From positions 3,224,001 through 3,288,000 of the forward strand of contig NZ_CP073089.1 in NCBI RefSeq assembly GCF_018137945.1: 64,000 bases of DNA. The letters run 5' to 3'. Position numbers and translations under genes: made by a program. This DNA is from Brevibacterium sp. W7.2 (lineage in GTDB: Bacteria; Actinomycetota; Actinomycetes; Actinomycetales; Brevibacteriaceae). Positions 35,905 to 49,065 of this stretch are shown here, in pieces. Numbering within the stretch: position 1 is the stretch's first letter; every line of letters starts with the position of its first letter. Below the pieces are notes generated by a model. That model made no database searches and was not told the DNA's origin. It was given only the letters and a program-made list of their open reading frames with translations.

Positions 35905-37101
35905 ATGAGCACAACACTGCAGGATCTCGTCAATCGCGCCGTCTTCCTCTCCACGGAGATGCAGACGCACTTCGGCAGCGTCATCGCCGGCGCCGCCTGG
36001 GAGGTGGACTTCTCCGCAGACCCCACTCTGACCTTCGACGTCGAAGGCGGGGAGCCGCTGCGCACCCGCCCCCACCTCGTCGGCTCCGAATCGAGTTCGC
36101 AGGGCACGTGGCTGTGGGGCTGGGAGAACATCAACGGGTTCCCCGAGGCGGTCGTCGGCCTCGCCCATGAGGTGCGGAAGTTCGGTGCCGCGAAGGGCAT
36201 CAGCGATCTCGTCACGCCGGAGATCGACCTCGACGACGAGCTCGCCCTGCGGCTGACGCTCGCGGCGAAGGAGGCGACGGGCAAGTGGGCGCACTATCCG
36301 GCCGCCGCCGGTGCCGGCACGACCGTGTGGGTGCTCGTCGACTCCCCCGCCCTCGCCCTGCCCGCACCCTCCGTCAAGGCGTCCGTGCGGGCGCTCATGC
36401 AGGGGCTGACGCAGACGACGGTCGACGATCATCGGGCCGCGCTCACGGCGTACACCGACCGGCGCGGGATTCCGACCGCCGAGCTGCCCGACGGCGGTGT
36501 CCGCATGCTCTTCGCCGACGGCAGCGCCGATCTCAGCTTCGACGAGCAGAGCCGCATCTCCAACTGCGAAGTCCATGCCCCGCTCGAGGGCGAGGCGGCC
36601 GACCAGTTCTCCCGGATCACCGGCATCACCGTCACCGAGGCGGCGCCGCAGGAGCAGTCGACCGCCGCCGGCACCCCTGCGGCTGGGTCCCAGGACCGCG
36701 CGGCGGCCGCCGACGCGGACCGCTCCCCGGCGGCAGCGGCGTCGGCCGGGACCGCGGCAGCGGCGTCGGCAGGGGACGCGGCGGACGAGCGGGCCCCGGA
36801 GACGACAGGGGTCGGCACTCCGGCAGGGTCCACGGCGCAGGGTGTCGGCGAGGATGCCGCGGACCGTCGCAGCGAGCCTGCGGAGTCGCGGCAGCCGTCC
36901 GCCGGCGAGTCCTCCACCGAGGAGGCTGCTCCCGCAGCCGAGACCGCGCCGCCTGCTGATCGCACCGAGGCCGAGGCACCGACTGAGACTCCCGCCGCTC
37001 AGCGGGACGAGCATGCCGCTGAGCGAGCTGATGCGGAGTCCACGACGGACGAGCCCAAGGGGAAGAAGAAGGGGCTGTTCTCGCGGCTCTTCGGCCGCTG
37101 A
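35905..37101 (+). CDS. DUF6882-like protein with long disordered tail and basic C-terminus
   Basis: A 398-residue cytoplasmic protein. Residues 1 to about 250 are folded and resemble the DUF6882 family (FGSVIAGAAWEVDFSADPTL, then a Trp-rich SQGTWLWGWENINGFPEAVV); I recall this family by pattern only. Residues about 255-380 are an Ala/Glu/Thr/Pro-rich, probably disordered region, and the protein ends with the basic amphipathic peptide KGKKKGLFSRLFGR, which could bind membrane or nucleic acid. Function unknown. It is a single-gene unit with a leaderless promoter and a 15-bp terminator stem, divergent from the ABC exporter genes. Confidence 0.7.
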   Translation: MSTTLQDLVNRAVFLSTEMQTHFGSVIAGAAWEVDFSADPTLTFDVEGGEPLRTRPHLVGSESSSQGTWLWGWENINGFPEAVVGLAHEVRKFGAAKGISDLVTPEIDLDDELALRLTLAAKEATGKWAHYPAAAGAGTTVWVLVDSPALALPAPSVKASVRALMQGLTQTTVDDHRAALTAYTDRRGIPTAELPDGGVRMLFADGSADLSFDEQSRISNCEVHAPLEGEAADQFSRITGITVTEAAPQEQSTAAGTPAAGSQDRAAAADADRSPAAAASAGTAAAASAGDAADERAPETTGVGTPAGSTAQGVGEDAADRRSEPAESRQPSAGESSTEEAAPAAETAPPADRTEAEAPTETPAAQRDEHAAERADAESTTDEPKGKKKGLFSRLFGR

Positions 37102-37121
37102 GCATCGCCCCGCTGCCGACA

Positions 37122-37155
37122 CTGAGGCGCCGCACCGGATGGTGCGGCGCCTCAG
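37122..37155. terminator. Hairpin terminator
   Basis: CTGAGGCGCCGCACC (37122-37136) and its exact complement (37141-37155) form a 15-bp stem with loop GGAT, 20 bp after the stop at 37101 and facing the convergent DoxX-like gene. Confidence 0.85.
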
Positions 37156-37208
37156 TCGCTCTGCGGATCGCTTGTCATACGCGCACAGCTTCGCGGGACC
37201 GCGGTCAA

Positions 37209-38270
37209 TCACCGGTTGATCGGCTCGCTCGGCTCCCAGCTGAACTCGCGGTCGAAGAGGTAGCGCCGTTCGGGGTCGGTGACGAGGGTGACGTCGAGTC
37301 CGTCGCCGGTCAGCCGCACCTGCCCCGAGGAGTCGATCGCGTAGTCGAGTGTGGTCTCGAGCACCGGATCGCGGACGAGTCCCTGATCGCCTTCGAGCTT
37401 CGGGAAGAGGGTGACGTCGAGCCGGCCGCTGTCGTCGGGCCCGGTGTCGGCGGCACTCACCGTGTACCCGCCGTCCTGGAAGCTCCCGTCGGCGTAGCGG
37501 ATGCTCAGACGCGCTCGGCCGTCGAACGCGTTCTGTCCGAAGGCGACCTGGCTGATCTCGGCACCCTCGAGGGTGCGGCTGCCGCTGTCCGTCGCCCGGT
37601 AGACCCCGGCGACTGCGGGCACGGGGTCGGGCTGACCCCAGTTCGCGCGGAGCCCGAAGGCTACCCCCGACCCGATGATGAGGACGAGCGCGAGGGCGGG
37701 TGACGTCCATTTCGTGACGGCGACGAAGATCCGGTGGGACGAGATGCGGCCGTGGACGGGCCGGCCGGTGGGCAGCCCGAGCAGGAAGCGGCCGAGGCGG
37801 ACGAGGTTCGGGGCCAGCAGCACGATTCCGGCGACTGCCATGATGCCCGACAGCTGCTTGACCGGGACGTCGAAGGTGAGGTTGAGCAGGAAGACGACGG
37901 ACATGTCGACAGCGGCGAGGAGCGCGCCGAGCCACACGGTGCGCCGGAAGAGGAGGAGGACTGCCGCGAGCACCTCGGCGAGGCCGGCGAGCACCTGGAC
38001 CGTGGGAGAGAATGCCATGAATCGCCAGAGCACGCCCATCGGGCTCATCTCACCGTATTGGACGAGAGCGTCGGAGAAGTCCGCGTAGCCCATCTGGACG
38101 AGGTAGACCTTCGACCAGCCGTAGATGAGCAGGTACCCCGCGAGCCAGATGCGGAGCACCCAGTGGGCCGCCCAGAGTGCGCTGCGGAGGATCGACCGTG
38201 CCCGTGATGGCCGTGCCGCCGCATCGTCGGCATCCGGCTGGACCTGAGTGGGTGCTGTGTCGTTGCGCAT
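37209..38270 (-). CDS. DoxX-like membrane protein with extracytoplasmic C-terminal domain
   Basis: A 353-residue protein. Residues about 30-165 hold four hydrophobic spans with a DoxX-like pattern (LLIYGWSKVYL, VLAGLAEVLAAVLLL, LLNLTFDVPVKQLSGIMAVA). A further span (TSPALALVLIIGSGVAFGL, near residue 190) leads to an external domain of about 140 residues with many beta-strand-like stretches. DoxX-type proteins act in membrane redox or sulfur/thiol homeostasis in some bacteria, but this one cannot be assigned a reaction. TAGCCT lies 6 nt before the ATG with no ribosome site, again suggesting a leaderless start. It is not in an operon. Confidence 0.75.
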   Translation of the reverse strand: MRNDTAPTQVQPDADDAAARPSRARSILRSALWAAHWVLRIWLAGYLLIYGWSKVYLVQMGYADFSDALVQYGEMSPMGVLWRFMAFSPTVQVLAGLAEVLAAVLLLFRRTVWLGALLAAVDMSVVFLLNLTFDVPVKQLSGIMAVAGIVLLAPNLVRLGRFLLGLPTGRPVHGRISSHRIFVAVTKWTSPALALVLIIGSGVAFGLRANWGQPDPVPAVAGVYRATDSGSRTLEGAEISQVAFGQNAFDGRARLSIRYADGSFQDGGYTVSAADTGPDDSGRLDVTLFPKLEGDQGLVRDPVLETTLDYAIDSSGQVRLTGDGLDVTLVTDPERRYLFDREFSWEPSEPINR

Positions 38271-38430
38271 GGCTTCAGGCTATGCGCGCCGAGGCGGTCC
38301 CCTCCATCCGGAATCCACACCGACCAGGGGCGGGAAAACCCCACCCTGTTCCGGGCCCAGAGGAAGGAGAGGGCCTGAATGGAGTTCTGCGCGGATTGAC
38401 CCTGGGACGGTGGCACCGTTGAATGAAGCC

Positions 38431-38895
38431 ATGATCACGATCGCTCCGGCCGACTTCTCCGATCCGGCCCTTCTCGATTTCCTCCAGCAGCACCTCGCCG
38501 ATATGTCCCCGACGGCCCCGGAGGAATCACGGCATGCCCTCGATGCGAGCAGTTTGCAGAGCCCTGGTGTGCGACTGTGGGCGGCACACGATGAGCCTTT
38601 CCTCGTCGGCACGATCGCCTTGGCCGAGCTTGAGCCCGGGCATGAGGAGATCAAGAGCATGCGGACCTCTCCGGTGCATCGCGGGAGAGGGGTCGCGTCC
38701 CGACTGCTCGAGCATGCACTCGGTGACGCGCGCTCGCGAGGGGTCGAACGGGTGTCCCTCGAGACGGGGAGCATGGAGTTCTTCGCGCCGGCGCGGGCCC
38801 TGTACCGCAAGGCCGGATTCGTCGAAACCGAGCCCTTCGGGAACTACCGAGCGGATCCGCACAGTGTCTTCATGACACTGTCGCTGACGACATGA
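38431..38895 (+). CDS. GNAT-family N-acetyltransferase
   Basis: A 154-residue GNAT acetyltransferase. The acetyl-CoA-binding motif A is RTSPVHRGRGVASRLLEHAL, with the Arg-Gly-x-Gly loop intact, followed by the C-terminal LYRKAGFVETEPFGNY segment that closes the fold. It opens with ITIAPADFSDPALLDFLQQH. It resembles the PhnO/YitH-like amino-group acetylators of small molecules; the acceptor is unknown. The open frame extends upstream to 38248, but the ATG at 38431 gives a normal family N-terminus; TTGAAT lies 6 nt before it. Its 3' end is 29 bp from the terminator of rRNA operon 1, which comes from the other strand. Confidence 0.85.
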   Translation: MITIAPADFSDPALLDFLQQHLADMSPTAPEESRHALDASSLQSPGVRLWAAHDEPFLVGTIALAELEPGHEEIKSMRTSPVHRGRGVASRLLEHALGDARSRGVERVSLETGSMEFFAPARALYRKAGFVETEPFGNYRADPHSVFMTLSLTT

Positions 38896-38923
38896 CGATA
38901 GGGGCAGAGACAGTCGTGAATGC

Positions 38924-38960
38924 AAAAAGTGGGGGCACCCCCAAAAAGGAGTGCCCCCAC
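38924..38960 (-). terminator. rRNA operon 1 terminator
   Basis: Read on the minus strand, GTGGGGGCAC and GTGCCCCCAC (38960-38951 and 38938-38929) form a 10-bp stem around a T/G-rich loop, followed by TTTTT (38928-38924), a classical intrinsic terminator just past 5S. Confidence 0.92.
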
Positions 38961-38967
38961 CAAAGAA

Positions 38968-39091
38968 TATTGCGGCAGTCACTTACTCTCCCACAACCAC
39001 CAAGTTGCAGTACCATCAGCATGACATGGGCTTAGCTACCGGGATCGGAACGGTTAACCGGGCGTTTCCCCACCACTATCACCACCGCAAA
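38968..39091 (-). rRNA. rrf: 5S ribosomal RNA (operon 1)
   Basis: The terminal stem TTGCGG/CCGCAA and the conserved CCGTTCCGATCCCGG and GTAGCTAAGCCC segments identify 5S rRNA. Ends are estimated to within a few bases from the terminal stem. It is last in the operon, directly before the terminator. Confidence 0.92.
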
Positions 39092-39225
39092 ACCAACAAA
39101 CCACCCACACACGTCTCTTGTGTGTGGTAATGGTCCAAGAACCGCACAGCGAACGCGAACACCACAATGTGATCAAATCAAAAACTCGTTAATGTTTCTC
39201 CCGCACACACCAACCCGTTAATGGG

Positions 39226-44257
<5,032 letters not shown>

Positions 44258-44641
44258 AAACTTTTTACTTCAGTGATCCCGGCAAGACAGTCACCACGCC
44301 CACGGGGGTGGACACAGTGACCCATACCACCACAACCCAGGCAATGGGTCATGGTGTGGTTGTCTTACCAGAAAAAATTTTCTGGCATCACATTGTTCAA
44401 ACAAACACGCTATTGGATTCTCAAACCACAAACACACACCCAACCATCACACGAAAATTTTTCCGCGTGATCAACCGGGGGCATCCACAGGCTGCCCGCA
44501 CTCACTTCCAACCGCGTTGTGACCCACCGCATCAAACCCTTGTTTGTGCTGGTCACACCCGGTGGGGACACCCTTTGATCGTGGTGTTCCCGGTGAGGCG
44601 AACGAGATATAACTCTAGACCACTGCAGACCCCTCACGCAA
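44258..44641 (-). promoter_or_regulatory. rRNA operon 1 promoter and leader
   Basis: On the minus strand TTGCGT (44641-44636), an 18-nt spacer and TAGAGT (44617-44612) form a promoter shared in form with operon 2. The leader of about 350 nt contains GGTTTGAGAATCC near 44430, an antitermination/processing-like element also present in the spacer, and a CCAGAAAA/TTTTCTGG hairpin (44368-44385). Confidence 0.75.
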
Positions 44642-44725
44642 CCCCGAAATCGACCATTCCGGGGTGACAACCACCACACGAAGCAAAGGGGTGCGAAAAC
44701 CACCCGGAAAACAGGGCGACTACGC

Positions 44726-45967
44726 CTATATCGGCCCTCCGGCGGCACGCAGAACCGCGTTGACCTGGCGGTCGAAGACGTCACCGAACATCGCGATCTC
44801 CGACGTCGGCAATGCGCGCGCGTGGGAGACGCTGCGCCACTGGCCGACCGCCTCGGCGACGTCTCTCATGATGCGTCGTGCCTGCCGACTATCGAGGTGG
44901 CAGAGCGACCCGAAGTCGAGAAGCGCGGACATCTCCTCGTCAGCCGACCGGGCTCCGTTGATCGCGGTCTGCCGTTCGGTGTCGACATCTGGCTCGGGAT
45001 TGATGTCGAAGACCGGACTGAGCTCCCATCCTGCGGGCCGCCGCAAGAACCCGTGATTGCGCAGATGGTCGTCGGTGTTGTGGATGGCTGCGGAGAACAC
45101 CACGCGCCGGAACAGCTCCGCGCAGTCTCGCCTCCAGTTGAGGCTGAGATCCTCGATCGCTTCAACGATGTCGAGGTAGTCGCCTGGCTCGCCGTCGCGC
45201 CGCTCGGTCGCCGTCATCGCGCTCAGATACGGAACCCGAGACCCACCGCCTCGGTCGAACCGGTCGACGACGAGAACGGGTCGATCATCGAGAGTGAGCA
45301 GCTGCCGACCGGGGACGGAGATGCCGGCACGTGACGCAAGCTCGAGAGCGACCCCCTCCCATGCGATGACTGACCAATCGTCTGTGGGTCGGGAGAACTT
45401 CGCAATCATCAGGCCTCCGTCCCCCAGGACGGAGGCCTTCGGTCGAGCGCCACCGAGCGACCCGGTTCCGGCGTCGAGGAGGCGCTTGGCCGCGGCATCG
45501 GAGCCATCGGCGGCCTCGTCGGCCGCCCTCTGGAGCTCGGGCAGTCGGATGAGCGGGGGAACATGAGCTCCGGCTGCCAGGTGTGACGGGGACTCCGGAC
45601 TGCGGAATCGCAAAGCACCCTGGCGGGTGACATCACTGACTCCGATGAGGTAGTCGACCTCGGTGAGCCGGCGGTGGCGCGCCTGCCCTGAGGCAACGAG
45701 CCTCTGGTGCTGCTTGGCGACGAGATTGCGGCCCCAACGATCCGGAGCGCAATCGCTCAACGCCCCCGGCAGGCCGGCGATCGTGTACGATCCGGTCGAC
45801 AAGGGCAATTGAGGGTCGATCGGGAACGCCCACCGTTGGGCGAGGTAGCCCGGCGAGTAGACGAACGTGGTCGACACCTCATTGCGGGCCACGTGGAAAT
45901 AGGCAGTGCCGACGAGCTCGGTGCGACCGTTGATGTCGAGATCGACGAGCACCTCATCAGCATTCAT
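44726..45967 (-). CDS. hipA: HipA-family serine/threonine kinase toxin
   Basis: A 413-residue HipA-type kinase, the toxin of a HipBA toxin-antitoxin pair; the E. coli protein phosphorylates glutamyl-tRNA synthetase and induces persistence. Visible features: N-terminal subdomain ending near residue 130, the P-loop-like GSLGGARPKASVLG (169-182), ATP-binding Lys190 in LMIAKFSR, the catalytic loop HNTDDHLRNHGF (296-307, with Asp299/300), and metal-binding Asp321 in LSPVFDINPEP. All key residues are present, so it is likely active. The ATG overlaps the hipB stop (ATGA). Its 3' end is 85 bp from the promoter of rRNA operon 1 and on the same strand. The target here is unknown. Confidence 0.93.
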   Translation of the reverse strand: MNADEVLVDLDINGRTELVGTAYFHVARNEVSTTFVYSPGYLAQRWAFPIDPQLPLSTGSYTIAGLPGALSDCAPDRWGRNLVAKQHQRLVASGQARHRRLTEVDYLIGVSDVTRQGALRFRSPESPSHLAAGAHVPPLIRLPELQRAADEAADGSDAAAKRLLDAGTGSLGGARPKASVLGDGGLMIAKFSRPTDDWSVIAWEGVALELASRAGISVPGRQLLTLDDRPVLVVDRFDRGGGSRVPYLSAMTATERRDGEPGDYLDIVEAIEDLSLNWRRDCAELFRRVVFSAAIHNTDDHLRNHGFLRRPAGWELSPVFDINPEPDVDTERQTAINGARSADEEMSALLDFGSLCHLDSRQARRIMRDVAEAVGQWRSVSHARALPTSEIAMFGDVFDRQVNAVLRAAGGPI

Positions 45968-46257
45968 CGGCGAACCCGCTCAGGCAGAGATTCCGTCGAA
46001 CGCAGCCTGCCGACATCTGTGCTCAACGGGTCGAACGACTCTGCGACGTGGTCGAGCTGTCCGAGTGCCTGCATCACCGACATCACCGCGCCGATCGAGA
46101 CTCCGGGATCGCCGCGTTCGATCTTCTGCAGTGTCGTCCTCGAGATCCCTGCGCGTTGCGCGAGTTCTGCGGCTTTGAGCGATTGCATGAGACGCCACCT
46201 GCGGATCGATCCGCCGACGTCACCGAGGCGACGCCCCACCGCGCGCGTGACATCCAT
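45964..46257 (-). CDS. hipB: HipB-like XRE-family antitoxin/repressor
   Basis: A 97-residue helix-turn-helix protein; the XRE domain spans the middle (SLKAAELAQRAGISRTTLQK then IERGDPGVSIGAVMSVMQAL). It is the likely antitoxin and autorepressor for HipA, which it precedes with a 4-bp ATGA overlap. The ATG at 46257 has AGGGGAC 4 nt upstream; an in-frame start 27 bp further up (46284) lacks one. The C-terminal tail after the domain (about 25 residues) is polar and Arg-rich, unlike the hydrophobic tail of E. coli HipB. Two TAACAGTA repeats upstream are the probable operator. Confidence 0.88.
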   Translation of the reverse strand: MDVTRAVGRRLGDVGGSIRRWRLMQSLKAAELAQRAGISRTTLQKIERGDPGVSIGAVMSVMQALGQLDHVAESFDPLSTDVGRLRSTESLPERVRR

Positions 46258-46288
46258 AACGTCCCCTAACTGACTGTATCCCACCCAC

Positions 46289-46326
46289 TAACAGTAATTA
46301 CGGCCATGATACTACTCATAACAGTA
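46289..46326. promoter_or_regulatory. Direct-repeat operator candidate of hipBA
   Basis: TAACAGTA occurs at 46289-46296 and 46319-46326 in the same orientation, 30 bp apart, about three helical turns, 32-70 bp before the hipB ATG. That is what a HipB dimer array would use for autorepression. The region is also the end of the downstream-oriented acetyltransferase gene's intergenic gap. Confidence 0.5.
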
Positions 46327-46338
46327 CGTTGACAGGCG

Positions 46339-46872
46339 TCAGAGACGAGTGAATGGCTCCGCGTAGCGGAAACTCCCGTGTTCGCCGGCATAGGTCGACA
46401 GAGCTCGCATCTGGAAGTAGTCGCCCCACGCGGGGTCGGGAGATTCGATTCCCATCGCTGAGGCGGGGACGAAGCCGAAGCGACCGTAGAAGTTCGGATC
46501 GCCGAGGAGGCCGGCGACCGGGGTGCCGAGCGCGTCGGCAGCGCCGAGAGCGAACTCCATCAGCGCGGAGCCGATCCCTTTGCCCTGGTGGGCCGGGAGC
46601 ACGCTGACCGGGCCGATCCCGACTGCCGGCGCGGTACCGACATGAGCACGAGTGGCGACGATGTGCCCGACCACGGTGTCGTCGATGACGGCGACGAGCG
46701 AGAGCTCGGGAATCCAGGACTCGTCGTCTCGCAGCCACTCGATGAGAGTGACCTCTCCGGGGTCTCCGCCCGGGGCGACCGGGGGTGCACTGTGAGCGGC
46801 GCTGCGGAATGCCTCTGCGGTGACGGAGCGAATGGCGCTGATGTCTGATTCGGTCTCACGACGGATGATCAT
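46339..46872 (-). CDS. GNAT-family N-acetyltransferase
   Basis: A 177-residue GNAT acetyltransferase of the YhbS-like group (COG3153). It begins MIIRRETESDISAIRSVTAE, has the acetyl-CoA motif GIGPVSVLPAHQGKGIGSAL with the Gln-x-x-Gly-x-Gly loop, and the YhbS-type ending LGDPNFYGRFGFVPAS. Acceptor unknown. It lies between hipBA and merR on the same strand: 82 bp before hipB's start and 24 bp after the merR stop, so it may be co-transcribed with merR. Confidence 0.88.
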   Translation of the reverse strand: MIIRRETESDISAIRSVTAEAFRSAAHSAPPVAPGGDPGEVTLIEWLRDDESWIPELSLVAVIDDTVVGHIVATRAHVGTAPAVGIGPVSVLPAHQGKGIGSALMEFALGAADALGTPVAGLLGDPNFYGRFGFVPASAMGIESPDPAWGDYFQMRALSTYAGEHGSFRYAEPFTRL

Positions 46873-46896
46873 TCTTCTGAGACTACCCCCGGATTC

Positions 46897-47292
46897 TCAT
46901 TCCGCCTCGAGAGCATCGTTGAGGTCGCAGAGTCGCCCTTCCGCACGCATGGAGTCGACCGCACGGGTGAGTTCCTCCAGGCGCCGTTCCGCACTCGCGA
47001 CGAGATGCTCGGAGATGCGGTTCCAATCCCGGGGCTGCGGGTCGTCGGGCAGATCATCGAAGATCTCGGCGATCTCCCGCACAGTGAACCCGACGCGCTG
47101 CGCGAGTTTCGCCACTCTGACCTGGCATGCGGCGCTTGCAGCGAACCGTCGCTGGTTGCCCGGCGTGCGCACTGCGGTGATCACCCCGTGCCGTTCATAG
47201 AACCGGACCGCAGAAGGGGCGACACCGCTGTCCACGGCAACATCCCGCACAGTCAGGAGATGCTGTGTGTCGATGAATGATGTCGTCGTCAT
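46897..47292 (-). CDS. MerR-family transcriptional regulator
   Basis: A 131-residue MerR-type regulator. The winged helix-turn-helix is at residues about 12-50 (LLTVRDVAVDSGVAPSAVRF followed by YERHGVITAV), then the second wing helix (AKLAQRVGFTVREIAEIFDD) and a short dimerisation helix. It has one or two cysteines only (AACQVRV; GRLCDLN), so a SoxR-like iron-sulfur cluster (needing four) is not supported; a drug or organic ligand is more likely. It is divergent from the MFS transporter gene, whose promoter has the 19-bp spacer and dyad that MerR proteins act on. GGGAGG lies 11 nt before the ATG. Confidence 0.9.
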   Translation of the reverse strand: MTTTSFIDTQHLLTVRDVAVDSGVAPSAVRFYERHGVITAVRTPGNQRRFAASAACQVRVAKLAQRVGFTVREIAEIFDDLPDDPQPRDWNRISEHLVASAERRLEELTRAVDSMRAEGRLCDLNDALEAE

Positions 47293-47317
47293 AGGGAGAG
47301 CCTCCCAGATTCAGGTC

Positions 47318-47348
47318 TTGACTTCAATATATGTTGAAGTTCTAGCGT
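47318..47348 (+). promoter_or_regulatory. MerR-type promoter with 19-bp spacer and operator dyad
   Basis: TTGACT (47318-47323), a 19-bp spacer, and TAGCGT (47343-47348) precede the MFS ATG by 7 nt. A dyad, ACTTCAA-TATATG-TTGAAGT (47321-47340), lies almost entirely in the spacer. A spacer of 19 instead of 17 bp with a central dyad is the known architecture of MerR-activated promoters, where the regulator untwists the DNA. The regulator gene is 26 bp away on the other strand. Confidence 0.8.
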
Positions 47349-47355
47349 GGCGCCC

Positions 47356-48762
47356 ATGGACACCACATCGAGTACAGCGAATTCCATGAATCGCGGAACC
47401 GCCCGATCCTCCGCCGGGGTGACGACGGTGCTCGCGGCGGGAATTCTGCTGCAGGCAGTCACCATGTACCTCACCAGCGCTCTGATGCCGAGCGCCGTCG
47501 CCGAGGTCGGCGGCGAGGTGTACTACGCGTGGGTGACGACGGTGTTCATCGTCGCGGGGGTAGCCGCAACGGTGGCGACTCCAGCGGCGCTGGGCCGGCT
47601 CGGTGCTCACCGCTAATATGTGCTCGGTGCGGGTGCGTTCGCGGTCGGCAGTGCTGTTGCCGCCGCAGCACCGAGCATGGAGGTTCTCCTGATCGGCCGC
47701 GCGGCGCAGGGCGTCGGCGGTGGACTGCTGTCCGGTTTGGCGTTCGCTCTCATCCGGACGGCGCTGCCGGAGACAGCGTGGGCGCGAGCAACCGCAGTCG
47801 TGTCGGCGATGTTCGGAGTCGGGACGATTGTCGGCCCGACCGCTGGCGGGGCCTTCGCACAGCTGGATGCCTGGCGGCTCGCGTTTGCCTCGGTGGCCGC
47901 CGCGGGTGTCATTCTCGCGATCGCCGCGCCCTTGACTCTGCCTAGGTCGCAGCGATCAGTGGACCTGACCCGGCTGCCGCTGACGTCGATGATCATTCTC
48001 ATCGTCGCCATCGCTGCGCTCAGCATCACCAGCGTCCTCCCAAGCGCCTGGGTGTGGGTCGGGGTCGTGTCTGCGGCGATTGTGCTGGTCGCCTTCATCG
48101 CCGTCGACCGAAGAGCGCGGGTCGGTGTTCTGCCGCCCCTGGCCTACACGCGAGGGTCGCTGAAATGGATCTACCTTGCCCTCGCGTTGACCACGGCCGC
48201 GCCGGCCAGCGAGGCGTTCACTCCTTTGTTCGGGCAGCGTCTGTTCGACCTTGCCCCGTCAGCCGCCGGTTTCCTCGGCGCGACCGTGTCGATCGGCTGG
48301 TCAGTCGCTGCCATCTGGAGTTCCCGAGCCGAACGCCCAGCTGTGCAGGCGCGTCTGCTTGTCCTTGGGCCGGCCGTGACGACGGTCGCGATGGCGGTGC
48401 TCTTCGTTCTGCAGATCGTTCCGCTGGCCGAGCCGATGGTCATCATCGGCTGGATACTGGCGTTGATCCTCGCTGGTGTGGGCGTCGGGATGGCGAACCC
48501 GCACTTGTCCGTGCGCGTGATGTCGAGCAGCTCGAGCGAGGCAGACGGCCGAATCGCCGCCGCAGCCATTCCCATCGTCAGTCAACTCGGCCAAGCGTTC
48601 GCGGCCGCTATCGGCGGCATCGTCGTCAATTCAGCCCTGCCCTCGATCGCGGGTGCCGCAGCCGGCCTGTTCGCACTGTTCGCGCTGTTGGCACTCCTCG
48701 GTCTCGGCGCAGTCGTGGCTGCTCGTCCCCTGGACGCCCGCGCGACAATCGCCGACAGTTAG
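47356..48762 (+). pseudogene. MFS transporter gene interrupted by an in-frame TAA stop
   Basis: Read through, the frame encodes a 468-residue MFS exporter (drug:H+ antiporter type) with 12-14 spans. After 86 codons a TAA (47614-47616) stops translation directly after the motif A loop (GRLGAHR), between spans two and three; the same frame then continues without another stop for 382 codons (YVLGAGAFAVGSAVAAAAPS onward, including LIGRAAQGVGGGLLSG and GVGTIVGPTAGGAF). A GTG at 47620 could restart translation, but the product would lack the first two spans and most of motif A. One substitution (for example from CAA, a Gln codon) would explain it. The MerR-type promoter is intact. A sequencing error is the alternative. 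Confidence 0.85.
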
Positions 48763-48769
48763 CCAGGGC

Positions 48770-48901
48770 CGACGTCGAATCGCGCACACGGATCACCAGT
48801 TGGTGCTGCCGGCTGCCGACATCATCCGCGGGCCCGAGCCAGTTGAGGTCACCGGCACCGAGGCAGTCCCCCGTTTCCTCGGACTCGACACCCCCAGCTG
48901 A
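48770..48901 (+). pseudogene. Possible C-terminal remnant of a lost gene
   Basis: The 39 or so codons up to the TGA at 48901 (IAHTDHQLVLPAADIIRG, then PEPVEVTGTEAVPRFLGLD) have the third-position G/C bias of real genes and read like a protein C-terminus, but no start or upstream domain remains in this frame, which overlaps the end of the MFS gene. I do not recognise the parent family. It may be the relic of a gene cut away when the second rRNA operon or the block was placed here. Confidence 0.3.
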
Positions 48902-48931
48902 CCGCAGCAGGCACCCCCTGACGGCCCGAAT

Positions 48932-49022
48932 TCCGGTCCGGTGCTTGAATGCAGGAAAGGGGGACCTTACCGGTCCCCCAACCACCACACCGGCACGAAG
49001 TCCGGTCCGGTGCGTGAATGCA
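48932..49022 (-). repeat. Duplicated 22-bp element at the rRNA operon 2 terminators
   Basis: TCCGGTCCGGTGCTTGAATG (48932-48951, plus CA) recurs at 49001-49022 with a single T-to-G change. Each copy lies directly downstream of one of the two tandem terminator hairpins (reading the minus strand), so hairpin plus element looks like a duplicated module. The first nine bases of the operon 1 repeat (CGTGAATGC, 38915) match the end of this element. Confidence 0.75.
48954..48979 (-). terminator. rRNA operon 2, distal terminator
   Basis: Minus strand: GGGGGACC (48979-48972) and GGTCCCCC (48966-48959) form an 8-bp stem around GGTAA, then TTTCC. It lies 43 bp beyond the first terminator of the same operon. 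Operon 1 has no equivalent. Confidence 0.75.
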
Positions 49023-49058
49023 AAAAGTGGGGGCACCCCCAAAAAGGAGTGCCCCCAC
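49022..49058 (-). terminator. rRNA operon 2, proximal terminator
   Basis: Identical to the operon 1 terminator: stem 49058-49049 with 49036-49027, followed on the minus strand by TTTTT (49026-49022). Confidence 0.92.
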
Positions 49059-49065
49059 CAAAGAA

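Noticed and set aside
46897..47292. SoxR-type redox sensor
   Set aside because: SoxR needs four clustered cysteines near the C-terminus; this protein has only isolated ones.
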